The translations under genes were made by a program, and so were the position numbers. The notes under the pieces are model-generated. The model did no database searches and was not told the origin of the DNA. It saw only the letters and a list, made by a program, of their open reading frames with translations. A stretch of DNA of 64,000 nt from Cryobacterium sp. N22 (GTDB lineage Bacteria; Actinomycetota; Actinomycetes; Actinomycetales; Microbacteriaceae): the NCBI RefSeq assembly GCF_002929555.1, contig NZ_PJJP01000037.1, positions 62,467 through 126,466 on the forward strand, read 5' to 3'. Below are positions 34,389 to 43,229 of this stretch, piece after piece (positions within the stretch are counted from its first letter, which is position 1; each line of letters begins with the position of its first letter).

Positions 34389-34507
34389 CAAGCATCGGAA
34401 CGCTGTACTCCGCCTTCGCCACCGACAGGAAGAATGCCGAGAACGTGCATCTCGGCCGGGTATTCCGTGTCGAAGGAGTCGTCGTCCACGCCGGCGAGAG
34501 CAGCTGA
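34385..34507 (+). CDS. Short ORF (40 aa) overlapping the MarR stop codon
   Basis: The ATG overlaps the MarR TGA (ATGA), an arrangement favouring coupled translation. The product (SIGTLYSAFATDRKNAENVH, then GRVFRVEGVVVHAGESS) has no family I recognise. It might be a genuine small protein or the start of a decayed gene. Confidence 0.35.
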   Translation: MTSIGTLYSAFATDRKNAENVHLGRVFRVEGVVVHAGESS

Positions 34508-34810
34508 AGGACGTCAGTCCCAGGGCCTGGTTCGCGGCCGGGTTCGGGCCATGAACCTTGCCGGGCCACGCACGCTCCGCTCCACAGCGTACGAACGCTA
34601 ACGGCGGTCCCGTTAGCGGAGGTCCGGCTGGACGTCATCAGGAACACTCTGCTGTCGGCGTAGACGAGCCGTGCAAGATCCACGCGGGTGTGTCGAACGT
34701 CGGTTTTGAGAATCACCCACAAGGCATGATTCGGATGTGCGACTCTGTCCTGTTCACTGTGCGTCTCGAGGGCTGCGGTCGGCCGCGCCCATAAAGACGG
34801 AGGTGGCGTG
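34508..34810. other. 303-nt gene-free stretch before the sulfatase
   Basis: Nothing recognised beyond the GGAGG ribosome binding site at the sulfatase start (34799-34803). Confidence 0.45.
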
Positions 34811-36211
34811 ATGGCGACTCAACCTAACGTGGTGTTCATTCTCTGCGACAACGTTGGCTGGGGTGATTTTGGCGTGTACGGAGGGGCCACGGCGACGCCG
34901 CGCATCGACAGGCTTGCCGGTGAGGGCATCCGGTTCAACAATTACACGGTCGAGGCGCAGTGCACTCCGACGAGGTCCGCGCTCATGACGGGCCGACAGT
35001 CCGTGAGATCGGGAACGTTCAGAGTGCCGTTCGCAGGCGAAGGCAAGGCGGGGTTGGCACCATGGGAGTACACGATCGCTGATCTGCTGTCGGATGCCGG
35101 CTACGCGACGTCGCTGTACGGCAAATGGCACTGCGGCGACACTGAAGGTCGATTGCCGACCGACCAGGGTTTCGATGAATGGTGGGGCTACCGCAACAGT
35201 GTCGATGAAGCTGGCTGGACGTCGTACGCGACCTTCGACGCCATCGCCGCGGCCAAAGGGATTCAGCCGCCGCAACTCTGGGAAGGCAAAAAGGGCGGCG
35301 CTCAGACGGCGGTGCGCGAGCTGAACCTGGAGGTCCGCCCGTTCCTGGACGAGTTGATCGTCGAGAAGGCGGTTGAATTCATCACCCGACAGGCGGCCGC
35401 AGATACGCCGTTTTACACCTACGTCGGGCTGTCTCACGTGCACCCGCCGGAGGCGGTGCATCCGGATTTCGACCAGACATCCCCGGAGCGACTGGGACAG
35501 TATGCAGACCTCCTCGCCGAGATGGACTTCCGTGTCGGCCAGATCGTCGACTGCATCGACCAGGCGGGAATCACGGAGAATACGCTGATTGTGTTCTCCA
35601 GCGACAACGCCGCCGGTGATATCCCGGCGGTCCAGGGCGGATCGAACGGACCCTTCCGTGGGTCATTCATGACACCGCCCTGGGAAGGGTCAATGCGGGT
35701 CCCGGCGATTGTCCGCTGGCCGGGGAAGGTACCGACCGGTGTCGTTACCGAGGAGATGCTCTCGGCCCACGACTGGTACACAACTTTGGCAGCGCTGGCG
35801 GGAGCATCGGACAGCGTGCCGGCCGATCGGCCGATCGACGGTATCGACGCCTCGGACTTCCTGCTCGGAGAGAGAGCGACCACCGGTCGGGAGAGTTACC
35901 TGTTCTTCGGTCCGGATGGGTCGTTGATGTCTGTCAAGTGGCGCAATATGAAGGCGGTCTTGCGCTATTGCGAGGGAATTGATCAGCCGATCGTGACGCC
36001 ACAGTGGCCGATGCTGTTCGACCTCGCCAGTGACCCGGGGGAGTTGTACAACATCATGGCCACGAAGTTGGACATGGGCTGGATGATGGGTGTCGCCCTC
36101 AAGTTCGTGGGCGACTACCACCAGAGCATCGCCGAGTACCCGAACATCCAAACGGGCGATGAATTCACCGGATACGGTGAGCACGCTCAGCGAGACCCAG
36201 GGAATGCCTGA
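34811..36211 (+). CDS. Type I sulfatase (arylsulfatase-like)
   Basis: 466 residues from the ATG with GGAGG seven bases upstream. The formylglycine motif CTPTRSALMTGR (Cys about residue 50) and the metal-binding FILCDNVGWGDFGVYG at the N-terminus are intact, as are SLYGKWHCG (about 100) and the second metal site VFSSDNA (about 267). The Cys must be converted to formylglycine by a maturase not encoded here. No signal peptide is seen, so a cytoplasmic sulfatase acting on an imported sulfated sugar or aryl sulfate is likely. Substrate unknown. The divergently ending PTS operon lies next to it, but a link is not shown. Confidence 0.9.
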   Translation: MATQPNVVFILCDNVGWGDFGVYGGATATPRIDRLAGEGIRFNNYTVEAQCTPTRSALMTGRQSVRSGTFRVPFAGEGKAGLAPWEYTIADLLSDAGYATSLYGKWHCGDTEGRLPTDQGFDEWWGYRNSVDEAGWTSYATFDAIAAAKGIQPPQLWEGKKGGAQTAVRELNLEVRPFLDELIVEKAVEFITRQAAADTPFYTYVGLSHVHPPEAVHPDFDQTSPERLGQYADLLAEMDFRVGQIVDCIDQAGITENTLIVFSSDNAAGDIPAVQGGSNGPFRGSFMTPPWEGSMRVPAIVRWPGKVPTGVVTEEMLSAHDWYTTLAALAGASDSVPADRPIDGIDASDFLLGERATTGRESYLFFGPDGSLMSVKWRNMKAVLRYCEGIDQPIVTPQWPMLFDLASDPGELYNIMATKLDMGWMMGVALKFVGDYHQSIAEYPNIQTGDEFTGYGEHAQRDPGNA

Positions 36212-36420
36212 TGCTCATCTCGCTTTTAACGACTCGGCGTTGACATCATCGTCCTGGTGACGTTGCCGACTTTGGGCAATCTGCGGCTGAGTCCGTTGCT
36301 GGATGCCCAGGGCTCGCTGGCATGGGCATTGTCGTACGACTCATCCGAGGAACGAACGGGTGTCGGTCTGATAGAAATTGTCGCCCATTATTCGGTGGGC
36401 TGTCGAACAGCAACAGGGAA

Positions 36421-36449
36421 GGGCCTGGGCACGTTACGTGCGCAGGCCC
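36421..36449 (-). terminator. Terminator hairpin after the PTS operon
   Basis: GGGCCTG-G-GCAC and GTGC-G-CAGGCCC form a stem with one mismatch over a 5-nt loop, 22 nt beyond the IIC stop codon on the minus strand. Confidence 0.65.
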
Positions 36450-36470
36450 TCCGTTGGGATCGGAGTACCG

Positions 36471-37883
36471 CTACCGCGTGGTGACAGGAGTCTCGGCAGC
36501 AGATCCGGCCTCGGCAGGAAGAGCGTCCTTCTTCGCCGCGCGATTACGGAAGATGAAGCTGGCGACGTACATCATCACGAGGGACACGACGATGCCGGCG
36601 ATCACGGCGATCTGTCCGCCACCGACACTTAGCCAGCCCAGGAAGAGGCCGACAATGCCGTAGTCCGAGTCGGAGAAGGTCGAGTTGGAGAACCCGATCT
36701 CGCCCAACACCGGCAGCAGTAGCAGTGGCAGGAATGTGATCGCGATGCCGTTCGCGAACGCGCCGACCACGGCGCCACGGCGCCCGCCCGCGGCGTTGCC
36801 GATGACACCGGACGCGGCACCGGTCATGAAGTGCGCCACGACACCGGGAACGATGATCGCTGTGCCCATGAAGACCATGGCTACCATGCCTACGATGCCG
36901 CCGACGAAGCTGGAGAGGAATCCGATCAGCACGGCGTTCGGCGCGAAGGTGAACACGATCGGCACGTCGAGGGCCGGCTTGGCGCCCTTGACCAGGCGCT
37001 CGGAAATGCCCTTGAACGCGGGGACGATCTCGGCGAGCACAACGCGCACACCGGCGAGGATGATGAACACGCCAGCCGAGAAGGTCGCCGCCTGCATCAG
37101 CGCATACAGGATGTAGTTCTGACCCTGACTGAGTTCGGCTTCGATGTAGGTAGGACCGGCGAACAGCGTGACGATGACGTAGATGACGGCCATCGACAGG
37201 GCCACGATCACGGTGGTGTCGCGTAGGAAGCCGAGCCCCTTGGGGAAGACGAGGTCTTCGGTGGACTTCGGGTTCTTGCCGCGCACGAGGGTGGCGACGA
37301 GACCGCTCAGTGCGATGCCGGCACCGCCGGTGTGGCCGAGCGCTACATCGTCCGTTCCGGTGACCTTGCGCATGAACGGCTGCACAATCGCGGGGGAGAG
37401 GGTCATGACGAGGCCCTGAGCGATCGAGCCCCACAGGATGACGGCCCAGGTGTCGAAGCCGGCGACGCCCATGATGACCGCGATCATCGCGGCCATGTAG
37501 AAGGCCACGTGACCGGAGAGGTAGATGTACTTGAACCGTGTGGTCGCTGCCAGGAAGATGTTGACGACCATGCCGAAGAAGAAGATCAGTGCGGCAGCGG
37601 AGCCGTATTCCAGGAGCACCTGGCCGACGATGGCCTCGTTGTTGGGAACAACGCCCTGCACGTTGAACGCCTGCTCGAACATCTGGCCGAACGGATTGAG
37701 CGCGCCAACCACCACGCCGGCGCCGGCGGCGAGCACCAGGAAGCCGACGAGGGTGCGCACTGTGCCCTTGAGCACGTCGCTGAAGCTCTTCTTCTGAACG
37801 GAGAGGCCGATCAAGGAGATGAGCGCGACGATGATTGCCGGTTGGCGGAAGACATCGAGCAGAACATCGAGGAATCCGGTCAT
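36471..37883 (-). CDS. ulaA: PTS ascorbate-type transporter subunit IIC (UlaA/SgaT family)
   Basis: 470 residues, about 11 membrane helices. Family landmarks: VVGALNPFGQMFEQAFNVQG (about residue 60), FKYIYLSGHVAFYMAAMIAV (about 116), FMRKVTGTDDVALGHTGGAG (about 169) and PALDVPIVFTFAPNAVLIGF (about 301). It is the membrane channel of an L-ascorbate-type (SgaTBA) PTS; many members carry pentitols or other C5/C6 acids rather than ascorbate. Its ATG overlaps the IIB stop (ATGA), so GntR-IIA-IIB-IIC is a tight operon. The true substrate is unresolved because no UlaD/E/F/G genes are nearby. Confidence 0.9.
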   Translation of the reverse strand: MTGFLDVLLDVFRQPAIIVALISLIGLSVQKKSFSDVLKGTVRTLVGFLVLAAGAGVVVGALNPFGQMFEQAFNVQGVVPNNEAIVGQVLLEYGSAAALIFFFGMVVNIFLAATTRFKYIYLSGHVAFYMAAMIAVIMGVAGFDTWAVILWGSIAQGLVMTLSPAIVQPFMRKVTGTDDVALGHTGGAGIALSGLVATLVRGKNPKSTEDLVFPKGLGFLRDTTVIVALSMAVIYVIVTLFAGPTYIEAELSQGQNYILYALMQAATFSAGVFIILAGVRVVLAEIVPAFKGISERLVKGAKPALDVPIVFTFAPNAVLIGFLSSFVGGIVGMVAMVFMGTAIIVPGVVAHFMTGAASGVIGNAAGGRRGAVVGAFANGIAITFLPLLLLPVLGEIGFSNSTFSDSDYGIVGLFLGWLSVGGGQIAVIAGIVVSLVMMYVASFIFRNRAAKKDALPAEAGSAAETPVTTR

Positions 37884-38185
37884 GCGCCCACACCCACTTC
37901 CGGCACGGTCACGCCCTTGCGCTCAAGGGTCGCGCGCACCTTGGTGCGAAGTTCGTTGATATCGATGATGCTGTTGAGCACCACGAGATCGCCAAGGTTC
38001 TCGGCGGCTTCGGCGATGTCGCGGCCGACGAAGACGGCATCCGCGTCGCCCCGGGCAACGGAGCCCAGGTCAGCGTGGTCGACATCGATCCCGCTCACCC
38101 CCAGCTCTTTGAGCACCTTGTCGATGTTCATGTGCACCATGAAGCTGCTTCCTAGTCCGGTGCTGCACACTGCGAGGAATTTCAT
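37880..38185 (-). CDS. ulaB: PTS subunit IIB (UlaB/SgaB family)
   Basis: 101 residues. The phospho-acceptor is Cys7 in FLAVCSTGLGSSFMVHMNI, the standard IIB P-loop. It passes phosphate from IIA to the sugar during uptake. It overlaps IIA by four bases and IIC by four bases. Confidence 0.9.
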   Translation of the reverse strand: MKFLAVCSTGLGSSFMVHMNIDKVLKELGVSGIDVDHADLGSVARGDADAVFVGRDIAEAAENLGDLVVLNSIIDINELRTKVRATLERKGVTVPEVGVGA

Positions 38186-38637
38186 TCCTGGGTTCCGTTC
38201 TCTTCAATGACCGTCGAGGTTTCGGCGGGTGTGGTGGCGGCGAGCAGGCGGGTGCGGAGCTCGTCATCTGAGAGGAGCTTGGCGAGCTCCATCATGGTCT
38301 TGAGGTGGCTCTGCTGGTCGGTCGCGGCCAGGCAGAAGAAGAGGTCGATCGGGTGCGCCGGATCGTCGTTGAGGAGGACGGCGGGAGTGACCCGGAGGCT
38401 GGAGAGACCGGTTTGGAGCACGCCATGTTCGGGCCGGGAATGAGCCAGGGCGATTCCGAAACCGAGGTCGATGTACACGCCGCCGGCCGCGATCGATGCG
38501 GTCACCGCATCGACGTAGGCGGGAGTGATCGACCCGGAAGATAGCAGCGGCGCGGTGACCTGAGTGATGGCGTCGCGCCAGCCGTCGACGTTCTCGGCGA
38601 ATTTGATGGTGTCAGAGGTGAGGTAGTCATTGAGCAC
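38182..38637 (-). CDS. ulaC: PTS subunit IIA (UlaC/mannitol-fructose type)
   Basis: 151 residues from a GTG. The phospho-histidine lies in IALAHSRPEHGV (about residue 66), with LFFCLAATDQQSHLKTMMEL downstream, both typical of EIIA-2 domains in the Ula branch. It accepts phosphate from HPr and gives it to IIB. Confidence 0.9.
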   Translation of the reverse strand: MLNDYLTSDTIKFAENVDGWRDAITQVTAPLLSSGSITPAYVDAVTASIAAGGVYIDLGFGIALAHSRPEHGVLQTGLSSLRVTPAVLLNDDPAHPIDLFFCLAATDQQSHLKTMMELAKLLSDDELRTRLLAATTPAETSTVIEENGTQE

Positions 38638-38720
38638 GGGGTTCCAATGGTTGACTGTGGGTTCGAAAAATAGCGGCCTGGACTGCCGAATTTGATGGGG
38701 CGGTGGACTGACGACCTGGG

Positions 38721-39452
38721 TCAGGCGTGTAGGCCGAATGCGATCTCACTGTTTTGAGGGGTGAAGTGAGACGTGCCATACGCGATCGCACGATCATCCG
38801 CGTCGTACACCGTGGAGGCGAGCTTCAGCAGCTTTTCGCCGATGGGCACACCGAGCGGCTCGGCGACGGCCTCCGAGGCGGTGTCGAGTGAGACCAGCAC
38901 ATCGTTGCGCGCCAGGGAAATGCCATGTTGTCGGGCGAGGTATTTGTAGAGCGACCCATTGGTGAAATCCACCTCGGCGGTGTCGGGGAAGAGTGCGAAC
39001 GGCAAGTAGGTGGACGTGACGTGGTGCAGTGTGCCGTTGACAAAACGCAGCCGGACAAGGCGCACGACTTTGTCGGCCGCACTGATTCCCAACTGGCTAG
39101 CGGCGGGTTCTCCGGCAAGCGCGACGCTCTGGGACAGGACCCGGGTGGTGACAGTGAAGCCCTCGTTGGTCTGCTGGGTGAAGAAGCCGGTGACTTCATC
39201 GGCGAACCGCTCGCGATATCGCATGCGGTACTGCGGTTCGACAACAAAAGTGCCTCGGCCGTGTTCGCGCACGAGGTGGCCGTCGGCGATCAGCCCGTCG
39301 ACCGCGTGCCTGAGGGTGATTCGGCTCACGCCGTATTCGTCACAGAGAACGGGCTCGGCCGGAAGTCTCGTTCCCGGCGCCAAGTCCTGAATGCGGGTGA
39401 GGAGATGCTCCCTCACGGCGACGTACTTGCTCAAACCACTGGTGGTGGTCAT
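38721..39452 (-). CDS. GntR-family regulator with UTRA domain
   Basis: 243 residues. Winged helix at residues 8-72 (GTRLPAEPVLCDEYGVSRIT, then LRHAVDGLIADGHLVREHGR), then a UTRA effector domain (residues 95-240) ending VYDADDRAIAYGTSHF, which normally binds a phosphorylated sugar. It precedes the PTS genes (83-nt gap) and faces transketolase, so it should control both. Palindromes in the 211-nt gap are candidate operators. Confidence 0.9.
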   Translation of the reverse strand: MTTTSGLSKYVAVREHLLTRIQDLAPGTRLPAEPVLCDEYGVSRITLRHAVDGLIADGHLVREHGRGTFVVEPQYRMRYRERFADEVTGFFTQQTNEGFTVTTRVLSQSVALAGEPAASQLGISAADKVVRLVRLRFVNGTLHHVTSTYLPFALFPDTAEVDFTNGSLYKYLARQHGISLARNDVLVSLDTASEAVAEPLGVPIGEKLLKLASTVYDADDRAIAYGTSHFTPQNSEIAFGLHA

Positions 39453-39502
39453 TCATGGCCTTCCGCGTCGTTGCTAGATCTTAGTGAGAGAGTCGTCAGG
39501 TC

Positions 39503-39513
39503 GTCATGATGAC
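39503..39513. promoter_or_regulatory. Operator half of the GntR/transketolase region
   Basis: GTCAT-G-ATGAC palindrome, sharing the core GTCAT with the larger site at 39574; GACGATC follows shortly. Typical of HutC/GntR sites (GT-N-TA/AT-N-AC style). Confidence 0.5.
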
Positions 39514-39573
39514 TTTTGACGATCGTAGGTTATCGCCGCGCGTTTTGCAAACGATGGATTGCGGCGACCCAAT

Positions 39574-39593
39574 CGTCATAATTCATTATGACG
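39574..39593. promoter_or_regulatory. Large palindromic operator before transketolase
   Basis: CGTCATAATTCATTATGACG is a perfect 9+9 inverted repeat with a 2-nt centre, 71 nt before the transketolase start. Size and form fit a dimeric GntR/HutC regulator. Confidence 0.75.
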
Positions 39594-39663
39594 ACATGAT
39601 CAATGATGTACATTGGCCATTCGAACCCGGCGTGACGGAACGCCACCAGAAGGAGTGACCACA

Positions 39664-41700
39664 GTGCTCAATGACAATGACCGTCAAGCAATCATCACCG
39701 CCAAGCTTTTGGCCATGGATTCGGTCGACCGGGCCGGCTCCGGGCACCCGGGCACGGCCGTCGCCCTGGCGCCGGTGGCCCACCTTCTGTTCCAGAAGCA
39801 CCTCAGACACGACCCCCAGGCGCCGACCTGGGCTGGCCGCGACAGGTTCGTGCTGTCCTGCGGGCACGCCAGCATCCTGCTTTACACCCAGCTTTTCCTC
39901 ACCGGCTATGGTGTGTCCCTCGAAGACCTCAAGGCCTTCCGTGCCCTCGACTCCCTCACCCCTGGACACCCCGAGTTCGGCCACACGCCCGGTGTCGAAA
40001 CCACAACGGGACCCCTCGGACAGGGTCTGGCCACCGCGGTGGGCATGGCTATGGCGATGAAGCACGAGCGGGCGGTCTACGACGCGGACGCCGCACCAGG
40101 AGCTTCCATCTTCGACCGCACCGTGTGGGTGCTCTGCTCCGACGGCGACCTGCAGGAAGGCATCTCATACGAAGCCGGCGCTGTCGCAGGCCGGCACAAG
40201 CTCGACAACCTCGTGGTCATCTATGACGACAACGACATCCAGATCGAAGGCGACACCAGCCTCGCCGGTGCCGAAGACGTGGTGGCACGGTTCACCGCGC
40301 AGGGCTGGCGGGTGGAACAGGTCGGGCTCGCGGGCGACGGAGACGTCGACGTGGACAAGCTCGACGCCATTCTGGCCTCCGCTGTGCAGAGTGCGGACCG
40401 GCCGTCCTTGGTCGTGCTGAAATCCCAGATCGCCTGGCCCGCACCGAATGCCACGAACACTGCCGCCTCACACGGTTCACCATTCGGGGCCGCCGAGATC
40501 GCGGCGACTCGCGCGGTGCTCGGCGTCACAACCGAACCATTCGAGATCAACGACGATGTCCTCGACTTCACCCGCCTGGCGCAGTCGCGCGGCGACTCGC
40601 TGCGTCGCGACTGGGAATCCGCGCACAGCGCGTGGGCTCGGTCGAACCCGAACGCCGCGATGGACCTGGCCCGGGCGCAGGCCGGCGAGCTTCCCGACGG
40701 GTTCGCTGACGCGCTACCGGTCTTCGCCTCCGGCGACAACCTGGCCACACGGGACGCCTCCGGCAAGGTTATCCAGGCGGTCGCAGCCCTGCTTCCCGAG
40801 TTCTGGGGAGGTTCGGCCGACCTGGCCGAGCCGAACCGCACCGCCATCGCCAATGCGGGTTCCTTCCTTCCCGAAGAAACCGCAAGCTCCGGCCGCGCCG
40901 GACGCAACGTTCACTGGGGAGTGCGGGAACACACCATGGCCGCAGCCATGAACGGTATCTCCCTCGTTGACGGCTCACGATTCTTCGCGGGCACATTCCT
41001 CGTCTTCAGCGACTACCAGCGCCCCGCCATCCGGTTGGCCTCCTTGATGCAGCTGCCCGTCGTGTACGTGTGGTCCCACGACTCCGTGGCCCTCGGCAGC
41101 GACGGACCCACTCACCAGCCAATCGAACACCTAGCCAGCCTCCGCGCCATCCCGGGGTTCACAGTCGTGCGCCCCGCGGACGCAGCGGAAACCACAGCCG
41201 CCTGGCTGGGCATCCTCAACCAGAGCGGTCCGGTCGGCCTCGTGCTCGGCCGCCAGCCGCTGCGCGTAGCCAATACGCCCGTGGACGTCGTTAACGCCGG
41301 TGTTCCCCGGGGTGCCTATATCGTGCGCGACCCCGAACTGCCTGACGTGGTCGTCATCGCAACCGGTAGCGAAGTCACCCTGGCATTGTCGGCTGCCGAT
41401 CTTCTGGTCGATAGTGAACTATCCGTGCGCGTTGTCTCCATGCCGTCGCGCGAGTGGTTCGCGCAGCAGAGTGCCGAATACCGCGAATTCGTTATCCCTG
41501 CTTCTCTCACGGCCCGGGTGATCGTTGAAGCAGGAACCAGCTTTGGTTGGGCAGACCTGGCCGGGGCAACAGGCGAGATCGTAGGGATCGACGAATTCGG
41601 CCTTTCGGCTCCTGCCGAAGACGCACAGCGCGCCCGCGGCATGACGGCCGAAAGAGTTGTTGCCGCAATTCACGCGACAGTCGCAGCCGCCCGCTGGTAG
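39664..41700 (+). CDS. tkt: Transketolase
   Basis: 678 residues (normal length) from a GTG with AAGGAG eight bases upstream. Family motifs: MDSVDRAGSGHPGTAVALAP at the N-terminus, ETTTGPLGQGLATAVGMAMA (about residue 117), the TPP-binding LCSDGDLQEGISYEA (about 158, here GDGDLQE replaced by SDGDLQE) and ENF/GVREHTMAAAMNG (about 420). Transfers two-carbon units between pentose phosphates. Because it faces a GntR-PTS operon with shared operators, this copy may be a second, substrate-induced enzyme rather than the housekeeping one. Confidence 0.93.
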   Translation: MLNDNDRQAIITAKLLAMDSVDRAGSGHPGTAVALAPVAHLLFQKHLRHDPQAPTWAGRDRFVLSCGHASILLYTQLFLTGYGVSLEDLKAFRALDSLTPGHPEFGHTPGVETTTGPLGQGLATAVGMAMAMKHERAVYDADAAPGASIFDRTVWVLCSDGDLQEGISYEAGAVAGRHKLDNLVVIYDDNDIQIEGDTSLAGAEDVVARFTAQGWRVEQVGLAGDGDVDVDKLDAILASAVQSADRPSLVVLKSQIAWPAPNATNTAASHGSPFGAAEIAATRAVLGVTTEPFEINDDVLDFTRLAQSRGDSLRRDWESAHSAWARSNPNAAMDLARAQAGELPDGFADALPVFASGDNLATRDASGKVIQAVAALLPEFWGGSADLAEPNRTAIANAGSFLPEETASSGRAGRNVHWGVREHTMAAAMNGISLVDGSRFFAGTFLVFSDYQRPAIRLASLMQLPVVYVWSHDSVALGSDGPTHQPIEHLASLRAIPGFTVVRPADAAETTAAWLGILNQSGPVGLVLGRQPLRVANTPVDVVNAGVPRGAYIVRDPELPDVVVIATGSEVTLALSAADLLVDSELSVRVVSMPSREWFAQQSAEYREFVIPASLTARVIVEAGTSFGWADLAGATGEIVGIDEFGLSAPAEDAQRARGMTAERVVAAIHATVAAARW

Positions 41701-41951
41701 ACGCGTCCGAGGGCGCCCGGCCGATGCGAATCGCGTGGCGCACCGTCGGCTCAAGCGGGTGACTAGTGGGCGGCGATTTCTTCGGCCAGTTCCATGCAAC
41801 GAAGGCGAGCCGGGGAGAAGTCGTAGGGCATCTTTCCAAGGGCATCGACTGCGCTCATGGAGCTTTGGCCGGGCTCGTCCTCATTTTCATTGGCGATTTC
41901 GGGTGCAAAGCATCGACCCCGACGGTAGGAGGTTATGGCGATGCCGATCGG

Positions 41952-42455
41952 CTAGTGAGACAGCGTGTAACGCCGTTCGACACGGCCTGAGTCATTGCGG
42001 ACCTTGACATCCTGGGTCCTGGTCCAGCCGGCTCGCTCGTACGTCTGCACCGCGCGATCGTTGTCCTCTATGACCCACAGTTCGAGGTCCTTACTCGACT
42101 GCTGTGCCTGACGTCGAATGAACTCGAGAAGAGACTTCCCGACACCCTGCCCCCACATCTCGGGGTCGACGGCGAGATACAGGACCTCTGTCGTGATTTC
42201 CCTCGGCACCACGACCGCGAAGCCCACTGACTTCGACGCTGTTTGCGCGAGGAAAAGCTGCGCGCCTTCGTACGCTAGAGCGGCCTCGATGCCCGGCAGC
42301 TTGTCTCCAGCGGGAGCGGCCTGGGGGAGTCCATCGCGGAGGGCCGTGGCGCGGGCCCACATGCTGGCGGCTGAAAGTCGTGCGTTCGTGCCGCCGTCGA
42401 TCACCACCGCCGGGTCCGCGCCTTGATTCCGTCTCCACGGTCCAGCATTCGTCAT
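41952..42455 (-). CDS. GNAT-family acetyltransferase
   Basis: 167 residues. The central strand-loop-helix is VLYLAVDPEMWGQGVGKSLL (acetyl-CoA loop QGVGKS, about residues 107-112), followed by LELWVIEDNDRAVQTYERAG, classic motif B. Substrate unknown. Stands alone on the minus strand between transketolase and a phosphatase gene. Confidence 0.88.
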   Translation of the reverse strand: MTNAGPWRRNQGADPAVVIDGGTNARLSAASMWARATALRDGLPQAAPAGDKLPGIEAALAYEGAQLFLAQTASKSVGFAVVVPREITTEVLYLAVDPEMWGQGVGKSLLEFIRRQAQQSSKDLELWVIEDNDRAVQTYERAGWTRTQDVKVRNDSGRVERRYTLSH

Positions 42456-42545
42456 CGCACCATCGTTGCACGTGCCCGCAGGGGAGAACGCTGGCCTGTC
42501 CGTTGATCAAGAACCTCCATCGAAACCGGGGTCTACTGTTGCCGT

Positions 42546-43202
42546 ATGTTCACGAACGATGCGCTGCCCGACCATCCCGCTCCGGATAACCCGTCAGGGA
42601 AGCTGATTCTCTTGCGCCATGGGGAGACGCAGTGGTCGAAGGAGGGCAAACACACTGGGCTTACGGATATTCCGCTCACGGCCCGTGGAGAGGAACTTGC
42701 CCGCGGCGCGGGCAGGTTGGTCGCGGACTACGATTTCTCGCTTGTGCTGACCTCACCGCTGCAGCGGGCGCGCCAGACTGCTGAGCTCGCCGGCCTTCAT
42801 GCCGAGGTCGACCCGTTTCTCGTTGAATGGGACTACGGCGGGTACGAGGGGCGCACGACGCGCGATATCCGCCGCGAGCTCGGCTACAACTGGAGCGCAT
42901 TCACCCACGGCGTGATTCGTGGTGAAACGCCTGGTGAGACGGTCGAGGAGGTCGCGGCCCGCGCATCGCGGGTGCTCACGCGGGTGCTGCCTGCGCTGGC
43001 GGAGGGAGATGTCGCTCTGATCGCGCACGGCCATTTTCTGCGCATCCTGACCGCCGTGTACCTGAAACTTGCCCCTCGATTCGGTGCTCAAATCACCCTG
43101 GATGCGGGATCAGTCTCCGTACTCAGTTTTTACCGTGAGCAGCCGGCCATCTTGTCTTGGAACTACGGAGCCGAACTGCCCTTGGTGCCCTCAGAGTCCT
43201 AA
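42546..43202 (+). CDS. Histidine phosphatase-family protein
   Basis: 218 residues. Catalytic LILLRHGETQWSKEGKHTGL (phospho-His in RHG, about residue 23), LTSPLQRARQTAEL, acidic site EWDYGGYEGR, and second histidine in LIAHGHFLRIL (about 160). Resembles the SixA/GpmB-like branch acting on phosphorylated sugars or phosphoproteins rather than glycolytic mutase. Divergent neighbours are unrelated. Confidence 0.9.
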   Translation: MFTNDALPDHPAPDNPSGKLILLRHGETQWSKEGKHTGLTDIPLTARGEELARGAGRLVADYDFSLVLTSPLQRARQTAELAGLHAEVDPFLVEWDYGGYEGRTTRDIRRELGYNWSAFTHGVIRGETPGETVEEVAARASRVLTRVLPALAEGDVALIAHGHFLRILTAVYLKLAPRFGAQITLDAGSVSVLSFYREQPAILSWNYGAELPLVPSES

Positions 43203-43229
43203 GACGCGACCCAAGCTAGGTCTGATTTC

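Noticed and set aside
36544..37893. 449-codon minus-strand frame overlapping PTS IIC
   Set aside because: Composition dominated by Arg, His and Asp with no motif; it is the +1 shadow of ulaA.
41763..41858. 31-codon minus-strand ORF (MPYDFSPARLRCMELAEEIA)
   Set aside because: Looks protein-like but has no ribosome binding site or recognised family; may be the end of a lost gene. Too weak to annotate.
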